Assembly: GCA_014871385.1 (NCBI GenBank)
Contig: CM026427.1
Span: forward strand, 8,314,344-8,378,343
Direction: 5' to 3'
DNA length: 64,000 nucleotides
Origin: Ceratodon purpureus
Taxonomy: Eukaryota > Streptophyta > Bryopsida > Pseudoditrichales > Ditrichaceae
The position numbers were made by a program, and so were the translations under genes. Below are positions 49,402 to 62,287 of this stretch, piece after piece. How positions within the stretch are numbered: the first letter of the stretch is position 1; every line of letters starts with the position of its first letter. The notes under the pieces are model-generated. The model made no database searches. It saw only the letters and a list, made by a program, of their open reading frames with translations, and was not told the DNA's origin.

Positions 49402-52400
49402 ATGACGAGTTTTGCGACGTTCGATGAGATACCCCACCCGCGACGGGAGGTAGGTTGACGTGCTTGCTTGAATGCCATTTCTTTGCTGTCTTCGAGTAAA
49501 AGCAGTATGAGAATCTTGAGGACGATCTGAATAGGATTCTGGGACATGGGCATATATTTTGGTGCAGTTGTGGCTACGGCAGCTGATAAGGAAATGGGGT
49601 AGGCTCAGCAATACTGGAAGCTCTGGGTTCAATCACGACATCTTTCAAGAAGATGAGAATATTGGTAAGCTCTTAACGCTCTAGTTCAATGATTACCGAC
49701 GTTGTGAATGCATATTTTTCTGAAATCGTTCGGAATCGGATCACTGCATATTGCACCTTGAATCTGATTTGGTGAATTTGGCGTCTAAGAAGAATGTTGA
49801 TTTCTACTTGAATCTGGCTCTCTAACCCGACGCGGTGCAGAGTCGCAAATAGACGACCTCAAACTGGACCTTAATGTAGAGTTGGAAGAACTCGAGCAGT
49901 CCGTCAAGGAAGTCGAAGCCGCTGTTAGTGGTGAGAATACTTGTTGTATTTTTTTTGCTATTCGAGGATGGGGATGATGACGATATCGACAGTGTGGGAA
50001 CTTGGCGAATTTCACCTAGTAATGCAGCATTGGAAACTTGCTTAATATTGTTATGGCAAATTTGTGGGAACTGAAGCCTGACGCGCGGTATGTTGCTCAG
50101 GTTTGCAACCGTCTTTGGTGCGAGGACAATCCGAAACATTGCGGCACCAATTCATCGACCATCACCAGTATAGGTAAACTTGGAGACATATTTTGTTTCC
50201 TTCTTCTATTTCATTTTTTGATGCATTTTGCTGGCATCGTCCTTGGCGTTCATACCCGAATTCGCATACAGAGTAGCCGTGCAGACCTGGAATGTAGCGG
50301 GGAAGCCTCCCCCTGACGACCTCGATTTGGAAGGATGGATCGACATGTCTCATGCAGCTGACATATATGTATTCGGGTGCGCATTTCACATCAATGAATC
50401 AACTGTCCGATCATTTCAATGCAAGTATTTCAATTAACAGATTAATTCGAGGCGCAAGCAGTTGTAATACACTAAGATGTGGTTATGGTTCGCAGCTTCC
50501 AGGAGGTCGTGCCCTTAAACGCAAGCAACGTCCTCTGCGTAGAAGACGAAGGACCCGCCGCGATGTGGGAGGCCAAGATTCGAGAAACGCTGAACAAAGA
50601 CTTGGGGCACCGCAAAACCACTCTTGAGAAGAGCCTAAGTGAACCTCATTCAGCTCGCCATCTGAACGTCGACGTGATAGTCACGGATGTACCCGAGGTT
50701 TCCAATCTAAGCAGACTGCTCGCCGAGTTATCCAGCACTAGTCTCAAAGAAGATTCAACCTCAGCTGATTCGGAAGATGTGATTCTGCACAATGGAAGCG
50801 TCGCCCCTCTCAAGCACAACACGAATGTCTCGTTAGAAAGATCCACCAGCTTCACAGCAGCGACGGTCCGAAAGGGAAACAATGAGTGGAGAGTGCATAT
50901 GTCTTCTCCTCAGCAAGCTAATCTCGTTGCGTCAGTCTTCCCCTCGAATGATGTTGCCGCTGGAGAGAATCCCCGTCCGTTGTACTCACGTGTCGCAAGC
51001 AAGCAGATGGTGGGGCTCTTCATCACCGTCTGGATACGATCCCACCTCTGCCGCCATGTCCACAACGTGCAGGTTTCGACTGTTGGATGTGGACTAATGA
51101 ATCATCTCGGCAACAAGGTACCCCCCACCCTTGATATCTCTGGTTCAAATGTGAGCTACATTTCAGAGTTAAAGGTTAAGATGATGTTTCCAGATGTGTT
51201 CTGAGCAGTCCCAATTGAATTGTTCTTTGTAGGGCTCCATATCTGTGAGCATGTTCCTTCACTACACGAGCTTCTGCTTCGTATGCTCACACTTAACTTC
51301 TGGCCACAAAGACTGCGATGTACTGCGCCGAAACGCCGACGTTGCGGAGATTCTTCGCAGGACACGCTTTCCTCGTCTCGCTAAGCTCTTGGGGCTGGGA
51401 CTACCCGAGACGATCTTATCTCATGAGTGAGCTACACACCATGCCGGCCTTTTCTTGCTGAACAGCAGTTGCATCTAGAAACTTCGCAATCCTGGTGATC
51501 TGTGAGTCTAATTAGGTGAAGTCGGTTAATCTTTGCAGCCGCGTTATCTGGCTCGGAGACTTGAATTACCGGCTTGCCCTGCCCGACAAGGAAACATGGG
51601 CTCTAGTGGAACGAGGAGACTGGACAAGCCTCCTACGTAAGGATCAGGTAAATTGAGAAGTACCCCATCTTCAGTTTTAGCGTCAATCTGCATGAAGCAT
51701 AATTTTCCTTGGCACTAAGATTTGGGCTTCGACATGGTTATAGCTAAAACTGGAGCAAGGCGAAGGTCGGGTGTTTTCGGATTGGCAAGAAGGGCCAATC
51801 TACTTTCCACCCACCTACAAGTACATAAACGGATCTGATCAGTACAGCTGTGGCAATTGCACAAGCTCTGGGTCGTCGTCATCGAAGCGGCGCTCACCTG
51901 CCTGGTGATTGATCACAAGCACTTCCCTTCAACTGGTTGTTCTTAATAGTCGCTGAAATTCGCTGTAGCAGCTGATTGATGCTTGTTGTGAATTGCAGGT
52001 GTGATCGTGTGCTCTGGTATGGTCAGGGTCTCCAGCAATTGGACTACTCACGGAATGACTCCAAACTGTCGGATCATCGTGCCGTTACGGCCATGTTCAC
52101 GGCAGAGGTGGAAGTGGTGAGCCGTAAGAAGTTGAAGAAAGCTTGTGTGCACTTTGTGAACGATGACTTTGATGTGAGCGGTGCGGTTGTCCCCATGGTC
52201 AAGCCCATCATCGACGTCCATAAAGTCCACACCAACGAGCTTTGGTCTGCTCTCATGTAAACACTCTTCGAGCACTCTTGCATTGCAAAAGCAAAATATT
52301 ATTTGTTCCTGCTTACCTTTCGCAGGCGCTTGTCCGGTACAAACCATATTTGCTCCTGCAGCAAAGATTTTTAAATGCGTTTGATTGTGGCTTTGTTTTG

Positions 52401-52852
52401 TCACATATTTCCGTTTTTCTGAACATTGAGCTTTCTGTTTTGCCTTCAGTTTTTCTTTTCTGACTTTTGTTTTCCCTTTCTATGTTTCTGATTTTGGCAA
52501 ACAATCACATTATCAGTCTTGAGAATGATTGATTCAATCCTTGTGTGCAGGAAGACTTTGACCCCACGATGCCACAAGCTCCAGGATTTGGACACGGACG
52601 GTACTCGGTCAGATTTGGGAGGATATCTCAACCAACAAACTTGGTTTGGTACAGATGAAGACGATGAATTCTGCAACTTTAAGGTATATAATTTTTTTCA
52701 TTGAAAAGCTTTTGTGTTGAATCATGCTGGCAATTGGTCAATTTATCCGGTGCTTGATCTGATCCCAATCGCAGGGCTTGAATGAGGAGGAAGCAGGACT
52801 GGAGCAATCACTTCTAAAATGTTGCCATGGAAGTTCGGATGGATTTACATGA
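49402..52852 (+). CDS. Inositol polyphosphate 5-phosphatase (type I, plant 5PTase)
   Basis: Twelve exons join in phase for 656 codons: 49402-49449, 49568-49664, 49841-49930, 50101-50173, 50272-50376, 50496-51117, 51233-51426, 51539-51647, 51744-51904, 51999-52256, 52551-52683, 52775-52852. The start ATG opens MTSFATFDEIPHPRRE, followed by LWLRQLIRKWGRLSNTG, matching the short basic N-terminus of plant 5PTases. The catalytic domain begins at YRVAVQTWNVAGKPPPDDLD, then DIYVFGFQEVVPLNASNVL. It contains both signatures of the family: VIWLGDLNYRL and PAWCDRVLWYG, and ends with KLSDHRAVTAMF. These enzymes remove the 5-phosphate from inositol phosphates and/or phosphoinositides in plant signalling. 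A long Ser-rich insertion (exon 6) separates the N-terminal motif from the nuclease-like core. Substrate class is not visible. Retention of intron 10 would end the protein directly after the ATG at 52255. Confidence 0.9.
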
Positions 52853-54151
52853 CAGTAGTGGCCTTCATTAAGACTCACCTTTTTCAGAATTGGAAAAGTA
52901 TGTATTTTGTATTATAGAACTTTCACGAGTGCAATGCAACTAGACATCCGAAACAAAACCTCCGCAGAACTCCAATAGTTCCTTGTGTTAGCAAAACTGT
53001 GGGAATCCAGCCGCTAGCGAACCCCTCCACGAGAATATCGATCGATGGAGCCGTGGTGGATTTTGTGAGGAAGTAGATGATGAGAGTATTGTTGACATCT
53101 GAGGGAATCCTTGACTAAGTTCAACTTTTACCATGCTGATACATGGTTTTTGTTAAGAACTGTTATTATTGTCTAGGACCATTTTTGTGACTTTTGTGAA
53201 TCCTTTAAATCAACTCAGTTACCGAAGCTTTCTATGAATTTACTGCCCTACAATGCCTTCAAGGATTCCATGGAACCCATGTGAAGTAGAAGTAGCAGCC
53301 ATGCATTGGATGAAGTAGAGCGAAAATATTTCCCATAATTGGGAATGAAGAGGCACTTTAATGTTATGGTGAAAAATATCTAATGATGGAGGTTATAACT
53401 CATAACAAAAATGAAGATTGATCAAATCCACCCAATGTGAAGGTTGTGATTCCTGTAATCTTCTTGAGCCTACCAGCTGGAGAATATTGCTTAGTCCATC
53501 TCATTCTAGAACGAGAACAAATATCAACTCAGCAATTATATATGCGAGTCCCTTCCAGAACAGCAGCCATTCTATCAATATGGTACTGAATGAGGAAGAA
53601 CTCTAAACCCAAAACATTACACACATCGACACAGTGGGCATAGAAGCATGTGCATGGAACAACCAAAGAAAAACTCCAGTAAGCCCTCCAAAGTAACAAA
53701 CGTAAAGCCAGGCTACTTGGCATGGTTCTGTACACACGAAATATACTTCAGAACTAAATGATACTGCCGTGATATGTTACCTCGTAAACAATATCGGCGT
53801 ACAAGACCATATATGCATTCGTGTATACAGTATGGCCACTACTTAAGGAGTATTGATGGCAACAACATGCAGGCAAGTATGTGCTAAGGTTGAAGGAATG
53901 AATACCCATCCAAGTTTGAAGAATTTACGTATACAGGACATCCAAATTTGACAGCACCATATAAGTAGTAAAAACCGGTAGCTAGAAATTCTCTGAAAAC
54001 AGCATCCTGCTCACTTGAGGTGCCCAAGCTTCTCTCACTCCAATCAAAACTATCCATAACAAAATAAACACTTAAAAAACTCCTTACGAAGTACCTACAC
54101 ACTGTTGAAGATATATTAGGGTTTGGTGCGTAGAAAAAAGTAGCTGCGAGG
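52853..54151. other. Intergenic, shared 3' flank of convergent genes
   Basis: 3' UTRs of the 5-phosphatase and, in reverse, of PDCD5. No coding exon, RNA gene or element boundary recognised. An open frame at 53884-54216 (-) is the PDCD5 3' UTR read with its upstream intron. Confidence 0.55.
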
Positions 54152-55703
54152 TCATGAGTCATCGTCAAGGACATTTCTTCGCCGTTGAATCTGCAATGCA
54201 AGTTCACAAAGATCAATCACAAACAAACGCAATCGGATCCATCAATGATTCCTCATCTTGATGAACCACAGCCATCGTCAAGGATACTATGTTAAACATG
54301 CCTCTTCAAATCTGTAGTATGAAAGAGAAAACTACATACCACAACTTTTGTGCTCTTCTGTGTTTGCTCATTGATTTGCTCCAATAGCTGAATAAGTCTT
54401 TCCTCAGATACCTGCAACAATCAATCAGGAAAGCCTAGAGTGTGAGTCGATTGTCGAATCGGAGTGCAGGAATGAGGCCAACGATGGCAGCATCTTCTGT
54501 CAAGATGTGTAACACCCACTCTATTAAAAACTAAAGAAATAAAAGCTCACGCAATCAAGCAGAAGAACATTTCTGTAAAAGCAGGATAGTAAACTTCACA
54601 AACCTTCTCTGTAATTTGTCCATATTGTGCACCTCGAAGAATAACATCCTCTACGCCCTTCGCTTTGTCAGGCTTCACTAGAGCAATTCGAGCCACTGCA
54701 AGCCAGAAAAAACTCATTAACTATAGAAAAACACTCTTACAACGTAACATGTATGCTAGTTATGCCATCTAAAATGCAGATTTCAGTAGCTCCTGAACAA
54801 GGAAAGATTGATCTGGACCAAGGGTGCCAAGACTCACATCGTTCTCGTGCCTCCGACGACAAAACCCTAGCCAGCATCATCTGTCTGCGCTCCGCAGCTT
54901 CTCTGTTCATCCCACCAATCCATAATCCGACACAAAAAGTAAGTAAACCCCAAACCAACCACACAAACTCTCATATCATAGACCAAACGACACTAAACCA
55001 TAGTTCACCTAGCTAGGAAACGCAACAGAAAATAGAGAAACACAAAAACACACTACACGCACCTCTGCTGCTCCTCTTGAGCCTGCTGCTGTTCTACGTT
55101 CTGTGGAGCACCCTGTATACATCATTCCACAAACCCCTAACATCAGTAGCATAAACCCATGGCACCTAACATATGCAAAAAATTCAAGGTAACTGCATAC
55201 TACTACCAATAAAAAAAATATAGAAAAAACCATTATAACAATCTGCCAAAAACAGCCCGAAACTCAAAACCAATCCTATCATCATCTCAACACACCATCA
55301 ACTTACCCCACCACCTCCCCGTTGCGCCATCAACTCCTGCATACGGCGCTGCCGGATAGCGTCCAGCTCTGAATCACCCTGCAAACATCCCACAAAACCA
55401 TAACCTCTTCAGATCAACATCAAACAGTCACCTCCTCCTCTGGAAATAACTTCGACCTCATCCAATCTCCGATTCATCAAATCCAACAACCCTAATTCCA
55501 CCACCAGTTCCAGCTCAAGCTAAACCCAAGCTCACCGACCCTCCCCCTCCATCTCAACACCAAGTGAAGGTCGAAACGAAAACCCAATTCAATCCTTGCA
55601 GGAAAAACCTCTCCAGAGAGAGAATCATAAAACGGTTCTATCAGCAGGAAAGATGAGCAAAATGAAATGATACAAAAGGGGGAAAAGATGGGAATGGTAC
55701 CAT
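54152..55703 (-). CDS. PDCD5: PDCD5 homologue (programmed cell death 5, dsDNA-binding TFAR19 family)
   Basis: Exons on the minus strand: 55701-55703 (the ATG alone), about 55312-55380 (GDSELDAIRQRRMQELMAQR), about 55065-55112 (GAPQNVEQQQAQEEQQR), about 54838-54905 (EAAERRQMMLARVLSSEARE), about 54603-54696 (RIALVKPDKAKGVEDVILR), 54340-54411 (VSEERLIQLLEQINEQTQKS) and 54152-54190 (IQRRRNVLDDDS, stop TGA). The product of about 125-130 residues matches the family in length and along its whole sequence, including the helical core and the basic-then-acidic tail. PDCD5 proteins are small nuclear/cytosolic proteins conserved from archaea to plants; in animals they promote apoptosis. Plant function is poorly defined. 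The intron-exon layout is certain at the last two exons; inner borders were read by eye. Confidence 0.92.
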
Positions 55704-57226
55704 GGTTGCGAATTTTGGAGCAGGTTCAGCAGAGATGGTGGTTTGTTGGCGAGTGCAGGCAGCGTCAGAGGCAGATTTGGTGATGCAAATGTGATGGCGA
55801 GTGCATGAAAATGAGCATGAGGGTGACCATGAAGATTATTTCTGTCTAACATAACATGAGAGAGAGTCTGCTTCTGCTTCTGCGCCGGCTACCGCTCAGG
55901 CGCGGCTGTGGGCGTCTCGCGGCACTTTGGCAGCGTTCAGCGGCACTTTGTGGTGGTAGTTCGCAACAATGGCGAGATTGAGGTCAAATTTTCATCTAAA
56001 TAGATTTTAAAAAGGAAAAAACAAGATAAAATAAAGAATTAAGATGTCTCATTTTGTTTCACTTTTTTTCTGAAAGATGTTTTTTCAAAAATGCTTCATG
56101 CCTTTATACTTCAATTATGGTAAATATGTATTCAACATTAAAGAGATTGTGATGGTGAAGAGCAACAAATTTGCATATTGCACAAATTTAATTTTAGATG
56201 AAACTTAAAAAAAATAAACCCTATAAAGTTGAGTCCAAATTAGATCTATGAAGTCAAAAATTTCCAAAATATTTAATGATTTTTTTAAATAGTCTATGAA
56301 AAGATCAAAAAATCGTAAGAAAGAAAGAGAACATTTTCTTTAAATGTTTGGTCTTTAAAATAAGGAAGATAGTTTGAAGAGTCTTTAGAAGAATATTATA
56401 AAAATAAAATAAAAAATTATACATTAAATGAAGTAAAATCTAATTCACAATATAATATAATTTTATCAAGAATAGCAATGAATCATTCTAAACATAATTG
56501 ATTTCTATCTTGGCTTGAAATTGCTCAATTAAAAACAATAAAATCCAAGATACTAATACCAATCTCATGGAATGGAAGGCTTAAATCAAATTTCATGAAT
56601 GAAACAATAACTCTAACTAGTATTTAAAATAAGATAAAATTTCATTCATTCTATATGTGATACAATTTCAATTCTAATATTAATAAAAGTATATAGTACC
56701 CAACCAAAAAGAAACCCCAAGTGTAAAAACCTGCAACCAACACTATCATTGTACCAAAAGTACTTACTAATTTACAGGCACCAATAAAACTTTAACAAAA
56801 TCGCAAACCAAAGCGAAAAAGGCGATTGAACGAAAACCCAGCCTAGCGAAAACGAAGGCGAAAAGACGAAAACGTAGAGCCAAGCAAAAGCAAAAGCAGC
56901 AGCTCAGGCTTGGCTTCGGAGCAGCGACGCCACAGAACACACAACCCATCCCATCCCATCCCCTTCCCCCGACCTGACCTGACCTGACCTGACCTGGATC
57001 ATGGAAGAGCTCATGCGCCACGGATTGCCGCTCTCGCTCCACCTCCATCGCCATTCCTCCATCGCCACTGCATTCTACCACCGCAGATAAGGCTCACGCA
57101 CTCGAACAGACACACAGACAGACAGACAGGCGGGCTTGGGAGGTAACTGAGGGGAGAGCGAGAGGGGGGCGAGAGAGGTTGGGCGCTGTGGCGCTGGGGG
57201 CCGCATTGAGGGGAGCCTGACGACTC
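55704..57226. promoter_or_regulatory. Bidirectional intergenic region between PDCD5 and the PPR gene
   Basis: The two genes are divergent. 55870-55970 is GC-rich, 55990-56760 strongly AT-rich, and 56800-57226 GC-rich again, probably the PPR promoter and leader. Open frames in the GC-rich parts are low-complexity. Confidence 0.5.
56941..56996. repeat. Pentanucleotide microsatellites upstream of the PPR gene
   Basis: About three units of CCCAT followed by about five units of CCTGA, then an ACAG-type run near 57110-57130 (CAGACAGACAGACAGG). Likely variable in length between individuals. Confidence 0.8.
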
Positions 57227-60028
57227 ATGGCTGCGGTGGGCTTGGACAGGGCCCTCACCACCGTGGTGCCATGCCATCCCCACGGGACCTCCGGCGGCTT
57301 CGCGCCTCGCAATGCAGTGGTCGGGCCGAGGAGGTCGCAGGGCCTCGCTACTGGGAATGGGAGCGGGAGCTTCTGTGGTGGTCCGTCTTGCTCGGGTGTG
57401 AGTCTCTTTGAATCCTTCCTTGCTCGTGTGCGCAATTCGGTTCGTGGTGGATTGGTGCCATGGATTTGGAATTCGTCGTCAATTGGCCGGGTTTGGTTGG
57501 GTGTTGGTGATGAGAATTCTTTGCGTGGTGGTTTTGTGATTTTTGTGAATGTGATGGGTTTGGTGATGAGAATTTGGTTGGGAATGTGGTTTTTGGAAGG
57601 TTGGTGTGGTTTGAGGAGTTGATGAGATGTGGAGTGGTGATGAGAACCTAAGTGAGAGTTGACATTGAATTTCAGTCAGCAGGTTGGGAGGTCAGGGCGC
57701 ATGGGAGCAGGGGTACGCGAGTCACGTCGATGGTCGTGGCGCCTACTCAGATAGGAGTGAATGTGACGGAGGCCGGGGATTTTGGTCCCAGTGAGCAGGA
57801 TCTTGCTTCTCGGGGGCTTTCTTGCCATTCTAGCCATGCTACAATTGACGATCTTGATCTTGAGCAGCTCAATTCCCTCTTCTCCAAGGTGCGCTTTCTA
57901 TTACTGCCACTTCTTTTGGTGTTTATTTTGTGACGTTGCACAACGGCCTTCAGAGACTTCTTGTATCACCCTCTCGAAGAAGTCTCAAAGAATCAGTCTC
58001 GTTTCAGAACTTGCTGAACTGAGCTTGCGGAACCTAGGTCAATTATCTTGGCTTACCCTACATGCCACCATTTGCATTAGATGCAATTAATATGAAGCAC
58101 ACTTTTTGCTGTTCCTTCTTCTGAAGGATAGGATGAGATACGCTAAGTAGTGAAATGTGCAGATATGGCTGATTTTAAGCACAGTTTTGGACCTGTGCAG
58201 TAGTGTTATCATTTACGTTTTTGTTGCTTTATCAGCTTTTTCCTCTCCTGCATTCAGTTAGTAATGCAGAGAAATCTTAGAAATAATGTAGTCTTGGTGA
58301 CGACGGACATGAGTTTCGCTCCTGTTTTTTAATTAGAGTGGAAGCATTTCTTTCGGAATGAAATCTTCCGCAAGAGGTCAAGGAACTGCACCTGAATGTG
58401 CTGCCCGATTTAATATGAAGTTGCAGCAGTTTCGGATATCTTGGCCAATATGTTGAAATGGAAGTGCTGATAAAGTCTGCCTTTGCTGATAGGATATGGA
58501 ACCAAAACAATCTGCGACGTTAAAGATAGAGGGGGCTTTGCACGCCGAAACTACTCCCAGTAAAAAGAAGAAGAAGCCCTGGAACGGACCCATCAGAACA
58601 CGAAAGAGCCCGCCTCAGCCTGCGCATACAGAAGAGGATTGCGCTAAGAGAGTGGACGACATGCTGTTTGAGTTGGAAGAAGAAGGCGTTACTGGCTCGT
58701 GGGCCGTTGCAAATGTGCTGGACGTTTGGGTGGGCAAGGTTACACGAGTAGATCTTGCCAAGGTCATCCGAGAGCTTGGCTCGAGAAGGAATGCAGCTCT
58801 GGCGCTTGAGGTCTTTCAATGGATGCAGGTGCAGAAAGGGCGGTTGAAACCTAATGCACACACATACAGTCTTATCCTGGGTGTGCTGGGGCGAGGGGGC
58901 ATGGTAACGGAAGCCCGTGAGTTGTTTGATTCCATGCTATCTTCAGGTGCAGAGGTAGGTGTTTATTGTTTCAATGCTATGATTGGAGCTTATGCGAGGG
59001 GTGGGAATTTCAAGAAGGCTTGGCGCCTGTACGAGGATATGATGGAAAAAGGAGTACAAGCCGACGAGGTCACACTTAGTACACTCTTGAACGGGGCTGG
59101 CAAGGCCGACCTCCCTGTCGAGAAGGCCGAGAAGATTTTTTCGAGGATTAAGGAAAATGGAATTTTGCCTAGTGTGCAGACGTACAACACTTTACTTTCT
59201 GTGCTTAAGAGAGGAGGTCATGCTGCGAGATGCATAGAGCTAGATAAGGAAATGCAAACTATGGAGGTTGTGCCAGATATCTACACGTTCAATACGCTCC
59301 TCATGACGCATGTCCAAGGTGGCAGGTTTGATGATGCCGAGGAAGTATTTCAGCGGATTAGAAATGCAGGGCTCAAACCGACTGTGGTCACTTTCACTGG
59401 TTTGATTCAAATGTATAGCCGTGCAAACAAGCACAAGGAAGCAATGGAAACGTTCCTTGAAATGCAGAGGGTAGGGTGCAGTCCAGACTTGACAACTTAC
59501 AGTCTTATGATATCGGTTTATGGCAAGGCTGGATCTGCCGACGAAGCTGCCCTTGTGTTCAGGCAATTGCAAAGAAAAGGGTTTAGACCTAATGTTGTGA
59601 CTTGGACTGGCCTCATACAGGCCTTCGGGTGGCAAGGGAAGACGCAAGAGATAGGAGCTTATTTTAACGAAATGTTGGCCTCTGGTTGTTTGCCTGACGT
59701 GACTTTGTACAACATCATGATGGGTGCTTACGGCCGAAGCGGGCACTCTGTTCAGGCTGCCATTCTGTTTCGGAGAATGCAAGCCCAAGGTCTCAGCCCT
59801 AGTGCAGTTTCGTATGATACCATGATCCAGGCGTATTGCCATTCCAAACAACCTGCAGATGCGCATGCTGTCCTTGACCAGATGAGTAAGGCTGGGTATA
59901 CGCCTGATAAAATCTCCCGTGCAATGCTCCAGCAACAATTAGGTGTAAAATATTCAGGTGATAGTCAAATACTTTTATCTCGCAAGGAGCGACGCAGGAT
60001 TGCTCCGAGACCTCCCCACAGAAGCTAG
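57227..60028 (+). CDS. P-class pentatricopeptide repeat protein, probably organellar
   Basis: Three exons join in phase: 57227-57397, 57676-57888 and 58493-60028, giving about 639 residues from MAAVGLDRALTTVVPCHPHG. The N-terminus (about 75 residues, Arg/Ser/Gly-rich) suits an organelle transit peptide. After a basic KKKKKPWNGPIRTRK stretch and a VANVLDVWVGKVTR segment, ten consecutive 35-residue PPR motifs follow, each ending in the usual G-x-x-P/D pattern (for example the motifs starting HTYSLILGVLGRGG, YCFNAMIGAYARGG, TFNTLLMTHVQGG and TTYSLMISVYGKAG), possibly preceded by one degenerate motif. There is no E, DYW or SMR domain, so it is P-class. P-class PPR proteins bind specific organelle RNAs to protect, splice or translate them; the RNA target is not deducible by eye. 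The C-terminal tail is basic (SRKERRRIAPRPPHRS). Confidence 0.9.
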
Positions 60029-61973
60029 GGTTATCCAGAATGGGTTATCATTTGTAAAGTACAGAAAGAAGATTCATTTGTTTGCCAAGTCCAAAGGACT
60101 GAGCAGTCTCCTAGAGCAGATCCAACTCGGTGATCTAGAGTGCACAGCATCTCTATTATGCTGACTTGCAGTTTTAAGGTAGCCGGTGTGTGCCAATTGA
60201 ACAGGGGTGGTACTATCCTTCTCCCTCCAGCTCTTCTTATGCGCGCAGAGGTTTAAGGTAGGCAATGCAGCTTCTTGTAGACTGGTGAAGGTGTGGCTCA
60301 TTTTAGGACCAGTAGCGATGTAGCCATTTCATACGACCGTAGAACATACAGATCCTTCTTTCAACTCGTCTTCTAGACCAGAATCAGTCGACTTTTCTAC
60401 AGGTATCATGTGTTGTGCATGACGAGGTTTTACATGATTTCTTGGTGCTCACTTACTTAGCGAGCCCAAGTCTTCACCTGGGGCAAGTGTAGGGTCCCCT
60501 TCACAACCGGCCCAGTTTACAATTTTAGCATATAGAGAGACGTCATCTCTGTGCATGGCACTGAACCAGAAGCTTTGTAGGTGTTGCAATTGGAATCAGA
60601 TTCGGTTGCATCTTTTCTTGCAATCCTCCAATCAGGAATAAACCACAGGTTGGATATGTACCAATACTGTATTGTATCGTACTGTGACCTCATTGGCATG
60701 CAGGGTGATCCAGTAAAGTGCTTGAATGGCCAATATCTTAAACTTTCTGGTCCTGTATAATTTAGCAACGTTCTGATATCCTAAATTTTCTCACACAACG
60801 ATACTCTTTTTCGTGATTGGTGAAGTTGGCATGGTGCTGATTACAATCTTTGATATTTCCAACGTCTCCTAGGAAGGTGGAGAAAAGCTTGTTTGGACAT
60901 AGATTGATTTGTCAAATCAAGTTCAATTCAAGGTTTGAGGAGGAAACAATTCATGTTCCTTTCGTGGAGAAATGGTAGTTTACTTAATTGATGTTCCTTT
61001 TCTGGTGAAGTGGTAGTTTATTCAAGATTAGTAGGAAGTTTTTACTTTATAATCCACTTAGTGTTGGGTATACACCTCAAAGCCATCTATGTATTTGAAA
61101 TTTCTCTCATGAAATATGATGTCAAAACAAATATCTATATGGCCAACATTAATTTACAACAAGTTAAAAAATAAATCTAAAAGTCATGAATGACAATGTA
61201 ATTAAAAAACTTATATGAATTTAGATTTAATTATATTTGGTGTTAGCTTTTCTAAATGAACAATATATTTAGTGATAATCTTCACTAGATATAGTTATAA
61301 TATGAACATATAATGACCATAAATTTTAGTTTATATTAATAATAAGTTTCGAAATATAATAAATTTAGTAGGAAGCTTTTTTCTAATTTGACACCATATA
61401 AGATTTTAATTAGATTAGCAAGTAAGTTAGCAAACTATACTTAATACTCCTAAATTAGAGTACTTAAAAATTCATGAATAATTAACTTTGAATATTTTCA
61501 ACATGGAATTCATAATTTTCACAAAATAAATGAATGGTTGTTATTAAGCAGAAGATATTGAATGCCACAATGTTCTAATTACAAATTACTTGTTATAAAA
61601 TAAATTAAATCAAACAAATGGCTTAGAATAGTAAAAGAAAAGGAAGTGGAATGAACTAATCAATATTAGTTTATTTTTATTCAAAGTTAAGAGTAGATAT
61701 GAATATATTACAAAGACAATTAACAAAGATAACAAAATATTGTCAATAAATTAAATATACAAGCTTTACATCACTTTGTGGCTAAAGCTGCCAAATTTAT
61801 AAAGTAACAATAAGTACAAAAAACAAGTTGAATTATCATTTCAATATTTGAATTAGACTAAACAAAACTAAAACATTAAATATGCCATTCTTAAGATCAT
61901 TTTTCTAATTGAAACAAGAAACGAATTGGATAACAAATCAATAGAAGATATAAGCATTTTACATTCTAGGTTA
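60029..61973. other. Intergenic, AT-rich
   Basis: PPR 3' UTR to about 60900, then about 1 kb of very AT-rich sequence with no open frame of interest. Nothing else recognised. Confidence 0.6.
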
Positions 61974-62287
61974 GGGCATCCTCAATCGACCCTCGTCATC
62001 AGCTCCCTCTAGTGGGGCTTGACGAGGCCTCTTTGAGTACCGAGAGGTCCATACTGGGCAAAGGACCCAGTGGGCTCCCGACATAGGGTCCCGGGATCGA
62101 GTCCCCGCCACCACGTGGCGCCCGCACGATTCCCTGTGGTTGTGGGACTTTGGGAAAGGCTTTATTTGACTTGCCAGGGCTGATAGTGGGAGTCTACTTG
62201 ATCATTGCAAATGTGGAATTTTTGCCGAGAGCGGGAGGTCGCTTTTTGGCGATAGAGGGAGCAAAACCCTCACGACTGAGGATGCTC
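61974..62287. mobile_element. Tourist-like (PIF/Harbinger) MITE, 314 bases
   Basis: The left end GGGCATCCTCAATCG matches the right end in reverse (GAGCATCCTCAGTCG) at 13 of 15 positions, and TTA flanks both sides (61971-61973 and 62288-62290). The insert is GC-rich in an AT-rich setting, has no coding capacity, and contains a tRNA-B-box-like word (GGATCGAGTCCC). Its end sequence differs from the autonomous element at 39325-43278, so another element family would have mobilised it. Confidence 0.7.

Noticed and set aside
62086..62105. tRNA-like B box word suggesting a tRNA gene
   Set aside because: No cloverleaf or A box at proper spacing; it lies inside the MITE.
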